From assembly GCF_020510445.1 (NCBI RefSeq), contig NZ_JAHBAG010000001.1, positions 534,501 through 598,500 of the forward strand: 64,000 nucleotides of DNA, given 5' to 3'. Position 1 is the first letter of the stretch; each line of letters opens with the position of its first letter. The notes under the pieces are model-generated. The model was given only the letters and a program-made list of their open reading frames with translations. It made no database searches and was not told the DNA's origin. This DNA comes from Hydrogenophaga taeniospiralis (GTDB lineage: Bacteria > Pseudomonadota > Gammaproteobacteria > Burkholderiales > Burkholderiaceae_C). Of the stretch, positions 18,450 through 26,868 are shown piece by piece. The position numbers and the translations under genes were made by a program.

Positions 18450-19753
18450 CAAGCATTGACCTCTGCCAAATGGGCCTGCGTTTGACCTTTTTCTTGTTGA
18501 TATATCTGCTTGATCTGCTGGGCAGCGATGCTGCCTGCGCCGCCGAAGTTATATATCAAGGTATTCCGAATTTCTTCAAGTTTCGACGCAGAGTGATTTT
18601 TCAGCACTTTCTCAAGATGTTCTGCAATATTGCCTATTTCGGTTGGGAGCACCGGGACGATAAAGTCGGAACACTGTTGCTTGAGTTCACTGTCACCACC
18701 GAGCAACTCTCCTTCAAGCCCTCCCATCTTCATCTTACGATCTATCACGACAACGGGCCGCTCGAAGATGAATGCAAATTCATGGGCAATGCCGGAAATA
18801 TCACTCAACAATATGTTCGCTCTTGCCATCGCACCCACCGGGGTCCGATCGGTATTGACCTCCACGCCCGGCAATGACAATATCTGTGCGTACAGTTCGG
18901 GCTGAGAAACCTTCATTTGAGGGTGAGGGCGGACAATTACGCGAAATCGCTGGGCGATGGAGATTACGAAGTCAGTCCCGAACGCCTCGAACATGCTCAG
19001 GGCCCCCCAACTGGGGGCAATAAGAACAACCGGATCTCCGGAAAGAGGTGGGAGCTCACGTGCCGTCTTCAGCATCTCGTCAAAATGCGGCAATCCGGTT
19101 TCGTACAGATCTTTCCTTTTGAAGCCTCTGATTTTTTCCATGCGCTGTATATTTGCCTTGACAATAGGGCCGCAGCACAATACAGAATCATAAAAATCAT
19201 AGGCATATGGCCTTACAAACCGCGACTCGCCCAATGCATGCTGCACGATTGCATAGTGCCGAACATGCGCCGAACGACGAAAAGTCATGACATCCAATTG
19301 CGGGGTTGTCGTAATCAGTACAACCGCCTCGACGTTATTGAGATAGGCATAGCCCAACATCCCTTCGGGAACAGATCGATGTATTACATTCTGAGGCAAG
19401 GGCTCGAACGATTCATCGCGTGGATACATTGTGAAATAGGCAATGTCGACACCCAGAGCATCAAGTGCTCGAATGATAGGCAAAAAGGTGATCTCATAGC
19501 GGGGATCTTCGCAATGGATGGCTATTTCACACTTTTGGTCCCGCCGTCGAACGCTGAACAGCCAGCTGGCGGCTCGGTAGTAAAGACCTCGCAAGGTGAA
19601 GTAGATGGAAACCACAATTCCGGTCACCACATAAAACAGCGCGCTGCCTGTGCCAGGGTCAATGTATGCAAAAGCAGAGGCAGGATAGATCAGAAGACCA
19701 ATAGCGATTAGAACAATCGGCACTTGTGCATGGCCTACATTTGGAGATTGCAT
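18449..19753 (-). CDS. CDP-glycerol glycerophosphotransferase-like protein with N-terminal membrane segment
   Basis: About 434 residues. The N-terminus carries two hydrophobic segments around the motif AYIDPGTGSALFYVVTGIVV. The remainder is a GT-B-like fold as in TagF/TagB-type CDP-glycerol glycerophosphotransferases: TGLPHFDEMLKTARELP, VVLIAPSWG, FRVIVRPHPQ, and ANILLSDISGIAHEFAFIFE near the CDP-binding site. Such enzymes build poly(glycerol phosphate) from CDP-glycerol in Gram-positive walls and some Gram-negative capsules. Start options are ATG 19753 (preferred, just before the membrane segment) and ATG 19804. Donor identity is unproven. Confidence 0.85.
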   Translation of the reverse strand: MQSPNVGHAQVPIVLIAIGLLIYPASAFAYIDPGTGSALFYVVTGIVVSIYFTLRGLYYRAASWLFSVRRRDQKCEIAIHCEDPRYEITFLPIIRALDALGVDIAYFTMYPRDESFEPLPQNVIHRSVPEGMLGYAYLNNVEAVVLITTTPQLDVMTFRRSAHVRHYAIVQHALGESRFVRPYAYDFYDSVLCCGPIVKANIQRMEKIRGFKRKDLYETGLPHFDEMLKTARELPPLSGDPVVLIAPSWGALSMFEAFGTDFVISIAQRFRVIVRPHPQMKVSQPELYAQILSLPGVEVNTDRTPVGAMARANILLSDISGIAHEFAFIFERPVVVIDRKMKMGGLEGELLGGDSELKQQCSDFIVPVLPTEIGNIAEHLEKVLKNHSASKLEEIRNTLIYNFGGAGSIAAQQIKQIYQQEKGQTQAHLAEVNA

Positions 19754-19907
19754 TTTTCGCTGTTTAAGCCTGACGGGAAGGTTATACGTCAATCGTTGAC
19801 ACATCAATTTTTCTTATTGCGCCGAATGCAAATCGGCATCGCATGAAATTAAATCCATGCACAAACAAATACCGGTGGCATTACGGAAATCAATCGAAAA
19901 GCCGCCT

Positions 19908-21311
19908 TTATTGCAGCGTGAAATGAAGCATAGACACCTGTTTCCGCTCGAAATGTCCACGCGATGCTTCATCGTTGAAAATGGGTGCGTGGTCGCCCAC
20001 CACGACCACCTCGACACCCCGCATGGATTCATCTTCGGCGAGTTTGGCCAAATGCTCGAAGAACTGCACATGCAGGTTCTGATAGTTGCACAACTGCTCG
20101 TCATATGCCGCTCCAAATGCCCCACGGCACAACTCCTCGCGATAATCGACAACGTCTCGCCGATCGTAGGGCATATGCGAATTCAAGGTTAACCAATAAA
20201 GGAACACTTTTTCGGCACTCAAGCGGTTCCGCACGATATCAAAGAGATGGCGATCACAGTATCCTGGAAACGAATGACAAAGCGGCTTGGTTTGAGGCAA
20301 TGCCTCTTTAAATATGAGCTCTTTCAGACCTATCTCCGGCCACCATAGCAATCGACGATACATGAATCCATGCGCGCCATGAATCCCAATTGTGGAGTAA
20401 CCCTGTTTGCGAAGCTGTGCTGGCAAACAGTCGCCTACAGCTTCCGCCGTCAGTTTTCGAAAGTTCAAGCGCGTTGGAATCATCCCACACATTTCACGCA
20501 GCTCGCCTGCCGCAGTCGCCCCAACTGCATGAACCCTATCTAACGTCAGATCTTTCACATGGGGGCTTTGTCGCAATGCCTGGATTTGCCCTTCCAGAAT
20601 GGAAAGGTCTTTCGGTTGACCCCATGACTCGGCAATGATGAAAAGAACACGAGGCGGCAACTGCTTTTGACCCCAAACCAACTTTGCAGCGGACGGGTAC
20701 TGAATCGGTATGTATTCGGCATCATCGGGTCCATTGCCAATAGCCTGCCCTTTATTGATGACCATGACATCACGGGCGAAATGCACAGAGCTTCCAAATA
20801 AAAGGTGCATTCTGTCGGCAAACGTCGGGGAAAAGAAGGTTTGCTCCTCCGCCGACAAAACCCATTGATATTGAAACAGACCCAGCGCAACCATTATCTG
20901 AAGCAGGAGATGTCGGCTTCGATGCAGTCCTTTAAGGGTACGAATCGACAACAAAAGTCCTGCAGCCATCAGCGCTATCAGCAGGACCAAAGACGCCAGA
21001 TACGAAGGGCGAGCCTCAAACAGGAACTCTGCCATATCCCATATCTGCCCTAATTCAAACAGATAAAAAATGGAAGACATTCCCAGTGACAACTCGGAGG
21101 CCACCGCAAATATGAACGCTACGACTCCAAAAAATCGAAGACCCGCTGCCAACAGAAAAAATGCCAGCAGCATTTCGGCACTAAAGAGATGGCGTTTGTA
21201 TCCAAAATATAGAGACAGGCCCTGAAAGAGCAGGCCCAACAGGGCATAAATCGCTAGCAGCAACAGGTATCTGTGCCAAGCGACTTTAGATTCAGACATT
21301 TGTTCCCTCAT
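19908..21311 (-). CDS. Sulfatase-fold membrane phosphotransferase, pilin-linked
   Basis: A 467-residue protein with about five transmembrane helices in residues 12-170, then a sulfatase-fold domain. Motifs: VLFIIAESWGQPKD (metal-binding Glu), VGATAAGELREMCGMIP (candidate Thr nucleophile), STIGIHGAHGFMYRR and VVVVGDHAPIFND (metal-binding Asp-His). These resemble LtaS/MdoB and pilin phospho-form transferases in layout. The ATG shares a base with the stop of the TfpZ-like pilin accessory gene (TGATG), so the two are translationally coupled. That suggests it acts on pilin or on a pilus-linked polymer. A 150-base gap separates it from the next gene. Confidence 0.87.
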   Translation of the reverse strand: MREQMSESKVAWHRYLLLLAIYALLGLLFQGLSLYFGYKRHLFSAEMLLAFFLLAAGLRFFGVVAFIFAVASELSLGMSSIFYLFELGQIWDMAEFLFEARPSYLASLVLLIALMAAGLLLSIRTLKGLHRSRHLLLQIMVALGLFQYQWVLSAEEQTFFSPTFADRMHLLFGSSVHFARDVMVINKGQAIGNGPDDAEYIPIQYPSAAKLVWGQKQLPPRVLFIIAESWGQPKDLSILEGQIQALRQSPHVKDLTLDRVHAVGATAAGELREMCGMIPTRLNFRKLTAEAVGDCLPAQLRKQGYSTIGIHGAHGFMYRRLLWWPEIGLKELIFKEALPQTKPLCHSFPGYCDRHLFDIVRNRLSAEKVFLYWLTLNSHMPYDRRDVVDYREELCRGAFGAAYDEQLCNYQNLHVQFFEHLAKLAEDESMRGVEVVVVGDHAPIFNDEASRGHFERKQVSMLHFTLQ

Positions 21312-22075
21312 CAGAAATAGCCGTCGTATGGCAGGAACCCTACGATCCGTCCATCTGCTTGCACCACGGCCACGGCATCGTTTTTGGCCCGAACGGGCAA
21401 AAACTTCATAGCACGAGGGTCCAAATTTTGTTTCTTAAGCAGTTTTTCGGTGTCAAGGCCGGCATCTGGATACTGCTGTATCAACTGCTCTAGCGGCCGT
21501 CCTGCCTCTACCGCCAGTACCCGTTCGGACGCACCATAAGGTATCCAGAACTTTGGTCTCTGGCTGGTATCAACGCCGTCGAAGATGGCCGTGGCCAGGG
21601 CATTAGATCGCTCATCGCCCGACTCTGGCCGGCGCAGTGCAAGAGTGATCGGTCCAAGCAGCGACAGGTGCCGGAATTCCGGAAGGGCTTCAGACAGCTC
21701 GGAAGTGACCACTTCGGCCGATGTAATGACGCGAAAACGGTCGAATTCGAACACCAAGGCAACTGGTCTGGCCATACTGACCGTGTATATGCCGTAAGCA
21801 AGCGCCGACAACTGCAAAACGGCAATGGTCACTATGTCACGCCTCAGATGGGCCCAGCCCTTCTGGCGGTTGAACACGGCAAAAGTCAACAACGGCCCTA
21901 GCACCACATCAACCGACATGATAAGAACCAGCAGCTCGCTGCCCCCCGCCATGTAACGGTAGTCGTCCGGATACCACAAACCAAAAACCAGCACGGCCAC
22001 CAGCGATGCCACTGCCGCCGATGCCAGCAGATGCACCCCCCCGGCATGGAAGCGTTCACGCAGATTTTTCACCAT
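21311..22075 (-). CDS. TfpX/TfpZ family type IV pilin accessory protein
   Basis: A 254-residue protein with about four N-terminal transmembrane segments and an extracytoplasmic tail. The diagnostic stretch is FGLWYPDDYRYMAGGSELL, then VLIMSVDVVLGPLLTFAVFN. TfpX/TfpY/TfpZ proteins are encoded directly after particular pilin alleles in Pseudomonas and relatives and are needed for assembly of those pilins. Here the gene follows the second pilin by 65 bases. ATG 22075 gives the usual start (MVKNLRERF); longer frames would reach into the pilin gene. Confidence 0.88.
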   Translation of the reverse strand: MVKNLRERFHAGGVHLLASAAVASLVAVLVFGLWYPDDYRYMAGGSELLVLIMSVDVVLGPLLTFAVFNRQKGWAHLRRDIVTIAVLQLSALAYGIYTVSMARPVALVFEFDRFRVITSAEVVTSELSEALPEFRHLSLLGPITLALRRPESGDERSNALATAIFDGVDTSQRPKFWIPYGASERVLAVEAGRPLEQLIQQYPDAGLDTEKLLKKQNLDPRAMKFLPVRAKNDAVAVVQADGRIVGFLPYDGYF

Positions 22076-22140
22076 TGACCATTGTTTTGATAGGCGGCTG
22101 TACTTCGGTCGTCTCTCCACGGGGCCGCCGACACCAACTG

Positions 22141-22698
22141 TCAGCGGCATTCCGTGGGCGCGTATTTTGCCGGTAAAGTGCCCAAAGAACCGACCATGTT
22201 TCGCATCGTTGAAAGCGATCGGGTATCGGACTGACAACTCCAGTCGATCGCGCCGGTGATGCCTGCGCCAAAGGAAGCGCCCAATTGTTCCACATCAGAA
22301 GATCCAGAGCCGAATTTGACCCACGGCGACAAAATCAACGAGTCACTAGCACCCTGGGTAATGGGACCAACAGTCTCGGCGTACACAATGGTGATCTCGC
22401 CCTGTGTGTTGCCCACCGCCTCTTCCATCGATATCCGCGTCACGTACTTGCTGGTCGCACCGACGCCATTGGCCTGCTGATTCCAAGCGCGCGCAGCGGT
22501 GGCAAGGTCCGTTTGCGTCGCCACCCCGACACCAATCTGGGCTTTTGCATCCGCGGCCAGGACCACACCCTCCGTCACCCGGGCCCTGATGGTGTAGTCC
22601 TGATAGGCCGGCAATGCAATCGACGCCAAAATACCGATGATGGCGACCACAATCATCAACTCGATTAGCGTAAAACCGCTCTGGGCACTGGTGTTCAT
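22141..22698 (-). CDS. Type IV major pilin-like protein, second paralogue
   Basis: A prepilin of about 185 residues with an eight-residue leader (MNTSAQSG) and the prepilin-peptidase site [15 protein letters not shown]; Glu5 of the mature form is present. The alpha1 region continues [15 protein letters not shown]. The C-terminal disulfide pair would be Cys in AIDWSCQS and Cys in APTECR. It is clearly paralogous to the adjacent pilin over its full length. GAGG lies five bases before ATG 22698, although an adjacent ATG at 22701 is possible. A sigma-54-like promoter lies 44 bases upstream. Confidence 0.93.
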   Translation of the reverse strand: MNTSAQSGFTLIELMIVVAIIGILASIALPAYQDYTIRARVTEGVVLAADAKAQIGVGVATQTDLATAARAWNQQANGVGATSKYVTRISMEEAVGNTQGEITIVYAETVGPITQGASDSLILSPWVKFGSGSSDVEQLGASFGAGITGAIDWSCQSDTRSLSTMRNMVGSLGTLPAKYAPTECR

Positions 22699-22741
22699 CA
22701 TGACCTCGACGGAACTCATTAATGGCAGATCACCCACTAGC

Positions 22742-22757
22742 CGCAGGAGTCATGCCA
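22742..22757 (-). promoter_or_regulatory. Sigma-54-like promoter of the second pilin gene
   Basis: Minus-strand TGGCATG-ACTC-CTGCG fits the -24/-12 consensus TGGCACG-N4-TTGCT with the invariant GG and GC in register. It is 44 bases before the pilin start. Confidence 0.65.
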
Positions 22758-22880
22758 GCGGCAAACCCCACGAATTTCGTGAACAAAGTCACATCATCAG
22801 ATGACAATGTTGCCCAATGCGACATTTTTCGACCTTTCGAAAGCGACTTTTGTCAGAGACCTTTTTACAGAAAGGCAAAT

Positions 22881-22910
22881 AAAAAAAGGCGCATGAAGCG
22901 CCTCTTTTTA
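22881..22910 (-). terminator. Intrinsic terminator between the pilin genes
   Basis: AGGCGC and GCGCCT form a stem with a five-base loop, flanked by A and T runs, so it can work in both directions. It ends the first pilin transcript. Confidence 0.8.
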
Positions 22911-22945
22911 TATGTCGCGCCTGCGCGCGACCCCAGCAACCGTTA

Positions 22946-23521
22946 TTAGCGGCACTCGTTCGGGGCGAACTTGGCCTTCAAAGTGCCCGCAGTAGCGGCA
23001 GCACGGCCACGTGCCGTTGAGGTGGCCTCCGTCACCGACTGACAGCTCCAGTCAATGGCACCGGTTTCCGCCGCAGCATAGGAAGCGCCCAGTTGCACCT
23101 GATCGGTGGAAGCAGAACCGTACTTGATCCAGGGCGACAGAACCAGCTGATCGTCAGTGCCGGTGGTGACCGGGCCAACGAGGGTGGAATAGGTGATCGT
23201 GATTTCGCCCGTGGTAGCGGCAACCGCTGCGGCATTTGCGGCTTCGGTCATGAGCACGCTGGTCACGTACTTGCTGGTGGCACCGACGCCACCGGACTGG
23301 TCGTTCCAGGTTTGGGTCGTCACGGCCAGATCGGCGGCGGTGGCAGAACCCGTGCCGATTTGCGACTTGGCGTCACCCGCAAGGCTCAGGCCTTCCGTCA
23401 CGCGGGCGCGAACGGTGTAGTCCTGATAAGCCGGCAGGGCCACGGCGGCCAGAATACCAATGATGGCCACCACGATCATCAATTCGATGAGGGTGAAACC
23501 TTTTTGCATGGAACGCTTCAT
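22946..23521 (-). CDS. Type IV major pilin-like protein, first paralogue
   Basis: A 191-residue prepilin with leader MKRSMQKG and the processing site [15 protein letters not shown]. The mature form has Glu5, the [20 protein letters not shown] helix, and C-terminal cysteines in DWSCQS and APNECR for the D-loop disulfide. Sequence pattern is closest to PilA/PilE-type fimbrial subunits. AGGAG lies eight bases before ATG 23521. A sigma-54-like promoter lies upstream, and a terminator follows the gene, so it can be expressed separately from the second pilin and its modification genes. Confidence 0.95.
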   Translation of the reverse strand: MKRSMQKGFTLIELMIVVAIIGILAAVALPAYQDYTVRARVTEGLSLAGDAKSQIGTGSATAADLAVTTQTWNDQSGGVGATSKYVTSVLMTEAANAAAVAATTGEITITYSTLVGPVTTGTDDQLVLSPWIKYGSASTDQVQLGASYAAAETGAIDWSCQSVTEATSTARGRAAATAGTLKAKFAPNECR

Positions 23522-23566
23522 GAGTAAAACTCCTATGGGGTTGTGGGAGAACGACGGTACCCGAGC

Positions 23567-23582
23567 AGCAGAGATCGTGCCA
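23567..23582 (-). promoter_or_regulatory. Sigma-54-like promoter of the first pilin gene
   Basis: Minus-strand TGGCACG-ATCT-CTGCT matches the RpoN consensus at all positions but one. It lies 46 bases before the pilin start. PilR-activated pilA promoters are of this type. Confidence 0.78.
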
Positions 23583-23706
23583 GCCTGAAATGCCCGGCTT
23601 TTCGCGGCCTTTTTCACAGCTCGTCGGCAGAAGTGACAATTTGTGCCCGCCGCATCCGGATGTGACTGACATTTTTTGTCACCCCACCCGCAGACGACCG
23701 GTTTTG

Positions 23707-24510
23707 TCACAGCTCGAAGGTCTGTCCGGCGCTGAGCCAGCGGATGTCGTGCCGCACGTCGTCGGGCCGGTTGGGCCTGTCGTCGAAGCGGCGGATCTCT
23801 TCCATGATCAGGCCGGTTTCGGCGGGCTTGGTGTGGGTGATGTAGATCGGGTAACGCTGGTTGCGGTCGATCTGGTCGAGCTCTTCGGCCAACGTGCCGG
23901 GCGCCAGGTGCAGGCTGCGCCGGGCGAGGTCTTTTTCCCGGTCGCTGAACGCGGTTTCGATGATGAGCAGGGCCATGGGCAGCTGGTTGATGCGCTGCCA
24001 GAAGGCGGGGTTGCGCTCGGTGTCGCCGCTGAACACCCAGTGGCCCGAGGCGGTGGCGGCGGCGAAGCCGACCGCGGGCACGGTGTGCACGGCGGGCAAC
24101 ACTTCGATGGCCTTGCCGCCCACCTGCAGCACCTCGCCCACGGTGATGGGCACGAAGCGCATGAGCGGTGTGTCGGCGCTGGGGATGGTGGAGAAGTCGG
24201 GCCAGATGAGGTTGTTGAAGATGTGGGCCTTGAGGGCGTCGATGGTGCTCTGCAGGGCGCGCACCTGCAGCGGTTCGGCGCCCGCGGCCAGTCGGCGCGC
24301 GGCCACGGCGTCGAGCATGAGCGGCAGACTGGCCACGTGGTCCAGGTGCGAATGGGTGAGCAGGACATGGTTGACGCGGGCCATCTCGTCCAGGCTGAGG
24401 TCGCCCACGCCGGTGCCGGCGTCGACCAGGACGTCGTCGTCGAGCAAAAAGGAGGTGGTGCGGCACCCCTGCGCAATGGCGCCGGAGCACCCCAGAACTC
24501 GTACCCTCAT
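23707..24510 (-). CDS. MBL-fold class-II-type cyclic-nucleotide phosphodiesterase
   Basis: A 267-residue metallo-beta-lactamase-fold protein. The zinc motif is [15 protein letters not shown] (T-H-x-H-x-D-H), followed by [19 protein letters not shown] and IYITHTKP. Its N-terminal [19 protein letters not shown] and ordering match PDEase_II-type 3',5'-cAMP phosphodiesterases. It starts 40 bases after a CHASE2-nucleotidyl cyclase gene in the same direction, which supports a cyclic-nucleotide substrate. ATG 24510 was preferred to an upstream TTG. Confidence 0.82.
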   Translation of the reverse strand: MRVRVLGCSGAIAQGCRTTSFLLDDDVLVDAGTGVGDLSLDEMARVNHVLLTHSHLDHVASLPLMLDAVAARRLAAGAEPLQVRALQSTIDALKAHIFNNLIWPDFSTIPSADTPLMRFVPITVGEVLQVGGKAIEVLPAVHTVPAVGFAAATASGHWVFSGDTERNPAFWQRINQLPMALLIIETAFSDREKDLARRSLHLAPGTLAEELDQIDRNQRYPIYITHTKPAETGLIMEEIRRFDDRPNRPDDVRHDIRWLSAGQTFEL

Positions 24511-24550
24511 CTGCAGATTCGCCTGGTTTCGTGGCCGGCTCAAGCGGCCT

Positions 24551-26800
24551 CTATTTGGTTTCGAACGTGGTGGCCCCGTCCCAGGCCGGGTCGGGCGGCA
24601 ACCGCCTCATGGAGGCTACCCGCTGGGCATAGAGCCGGTAAAGGACTTTTTCCGCATTCTGGCGCTGCAGTTGGAGCAAACACGCGTCGCACGCGTCCCA
24701 GTCCTGCGCCCGCCAGGTTTGAAGGACCCGGTTCCACAGCCGCAGTTCCTCGGCCAGTTTGTCGGAAAGCGTTTCCGGGGTGCCCAGCGGCGTGTAGATG
24801 GTCACTGCGGTGGCCCGGCCCTTGACGCGCACGCGGTCCAGCTCCTGCCAGACGAACTGCGGCGCCTGCTCCCGGGTGGCGTCGCTGGCAACGATGTCCA
24901 CGCCGTAGGTGGGCGACAGACCTTCGAGCCGGGAACCCAGGTTGACCGCGTCGCCCACCACGGTGTAGCTGCGGCGCACGTCCGACCCCATGTCGCCCAC
25001 GCACATCTGGCCGGTGTTCAGGCCGATGCCCACGCCGATCTGCGGCAGCCCCTGGCGCGCGTGCTCCTGGTTCAGCCGCCGGACGGCCTCGGCCATCTCC
25101 AGCGCGGTCTGCACCGCCAGACTGGCATGGTCGGCGGTGTCGACCGGCGCCCCCCAGAACGCCATGACGCAGTCGCCCATGTATTTGTCGATGGTGCCCC
25201 GGTGGCTGCGGATGGTGTGGGTGAGGCGGCTGAAGACGGTGTTGAGCAGAGCCTGGAGCCGGGTGGGCTCCAGGGTTTCGGACAGCCGGGTGAAGCCGCG
25301 CATGTCGCAGAACATCACGGTGAGCTCGCGCGTGGCGGCGGTCATGCTGTAGCGGCTGGGGTCCCGGACCATCTCGTCGACCAGTTCGGGTGGCACGTAG
25401 GTGCCAAAGAGCTGGGCGAGCTTGCGCTTGGCACGGCTCTCCACCAGGTAGCCGTAGCTCATGTTGAGCGCGAAGGCCAGGGCGCTCATGACCAGCACGC
25501 TGGCCAGCGGCAGCACCAGGCCATGGCCCAGGTAGAGCCAGCCGTTCAGGCCCACCACCGCAGCCACCACCCCCAGACTCAGGCCCACCGCGCGCGCGGC
25601 GCTGAGCAGCGGCAGCGCCAGGGCGAGCACGAGGCCGGACACCACCAACACCACCAGTTCGTAGCCCAGCGCGTAGTCGGGTTTGACGAGCACCTCGCCA
25701 TCGAGCAGGTGCGAGATCAGGTTGGCATGGGTCTCCACCCCGGGGTAGGCTTCGCCCACGGGGGTGATGCGCTGGTCCTGCAGCCCCGGCGCGGTGGTGC
25801 CCACGAGCACGATCTTGTTGCGCAGCCGCCCCGCTGGCACGCGCCCCGCCAGCACGTCGCCGGCGGACACGTAGGCGAACGAACCCCCTTGTGGCCCACC
25901 GCGTCCGCGAAAGGGCACCAGTGCGGCCAATCGATCGTCCACCGGGATGGCCAGCGCGGTGTTCTCATGCACCAGACGCACGCTTTCCAGCGCCTGGTAG
26001 TCGCGTGGCAGGAATTGCTCGGCCGGGAAGCCCGGCTCCACCCGTGGCGACCCGAGCAACAAGCGAAACATGGCCAGCGACAGCGATTCGTAATAACGCC
26101 CGCCGTGTTCGGCCAGCAGAGGCACCGAGCGCACAACGCCGTCGCTGCCGGCCACCGCATTGAAGAAGCCGGCCCGCGGTGCGGCCTGCGCCAGTGGGGC
26201 GATGTTGGCGCCGAAGCCGTCCCATCGGGTGGCCAGGATGCTGCGCCCCTGCAGGGCCTCGGGCAGCATCACGGGGGCGGGCAGCGCGCCGCTGGTGCGG
26301 CCGTCCCGGTCGCTGGTGAAGTAGTAGCCGAGCACCACCGGCCGGCCCTTGAGCGAGCGGGCGAATCGGGCGTCGTGGTCCAGCTCGGGCCGCAGACGTT
26401 CGATCTGCTCGGCCAACCCCGGCTGACCGGCCAGGGCACCGTCGGCGAGCCGCTGGAGCTGGTGCAGACCGGAACTGTCATCGGCCTCGGCAAACACGGT
26501 GTCGAACCCCAGCACGGCGATGCCCTGGTCTTCAAACAGCGTGTCCACCAGCCGGGCCAGGTGGTCACGCGACCACGGCCAGCGCCCCACCTCGGCCAGG
26601 CTCTTTTCGTCGATGTCGACGATCACCACCCGGTCGTCGAGCGTGCCGGGCATGGTGGCGCGCAGGCGCGCGTCGTAGACGATGTCGTCCAGGCGCTGCA
26701 GCACCCCCATGGGCAACACACCCAGCGCGTGCAGGATGGCGAAAATCAGGGGCAGCAGGGTGACCGCGATGCGCGGGCCGTGTCTGCTCAGGGCCGGCAT
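24551..26800 (-). CDS. CHASE2 sensor-adenylate/guanylate cyclase
   Basis: A 749-residue membrane protein: one N-terminal helix, an extracytoplasmic CHASE2 domain (about residues 35-340, with VVIVDIDEKSLAEVGRWPWS), three further helices (about 350-430), and a class III cyclase domain (about 490-680). The cyclase domain shows LTVMFCDMRGFTRLSE, IDKYMGDCVMAFWGAP (second metal-binding Asp) and RRSYTVVGDAVNLGSRLEGL. It would make cAMP in response to an unknown periplasmic signal. It lies between an FHA gene and a cyclic-nucleotide phosphodiesterase gene, giving a synthesis-degradation pair. Substrate choice (ATP versus GTP) was not determined. Confidence 0.93.
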   Translation of the reverse strand: MPALSRHGPRIAVTLLPLIFAILHALGVLPMGVLQRLDDIVYDARLRATMPGTLDDRVVIVDIDEKSLAEVGRWPWSRDHLARLVDTLFEDQGIAVLGFDTVFAEADDSSGLHQLQRLADGALAGQPGLAEQIERLRPELDHDARFARSLKGRPVVLGYYFTSDRDGRTSGALPAPVMLPEALQGRSILATRWDGFGANIAPLAQAAPRAGFFNAVAGSDGVVRSVPLLAEHGGRYYESLSLAMFRLLLGSPRVEPGFPAEQFLPRDYQALESVRLVHENTALAIPVDDRLAALVPFRGRGGPQGGSFAYVSAGDVLAGRVPAGRLRNKIVLVGTTAPGLQDQRITPVGEAYPGVETHANLISHLLDGEVLVKPDYALGYELVVLVVSGLVLALALPLLSAARAVGLSLGVVAAVVGLNGWLYLGHGLVLPLASVLVMSALAFALNMSYGYLVESRAKRKLAQLFGTYVPPELVDEMVRDPSRYSMTAATRELTVMFCDMRGFTRLSETLEPTRLQALLNTVFSRLTHTIRSHRGTIDKYMGDCVMAFWGAPVDTADHASLAVQTALEMAEAVRRLNQEHARQGLPQIGVGIGLNTGQMCVGDMGSDVRRSYTVVGDAVNLGSRLEGLSPTYGVDIVASDATREQAPQFVWQELDRVRVKGRATAVTIYTPLGTPETLSDKLAEELRLWNRVLQTWRAQDWDACDACLLQLQRQNAEKVLYRLYAQRVASMRRLPPDPAWDGATTFETK

Positions 26801-26868
26801 GGGGCGCGGGGAGCGGGCAATGCGGGGTGGCCGCCGTCAGCGAAAGCGGCGCGCGGCACCGGCCAGCG

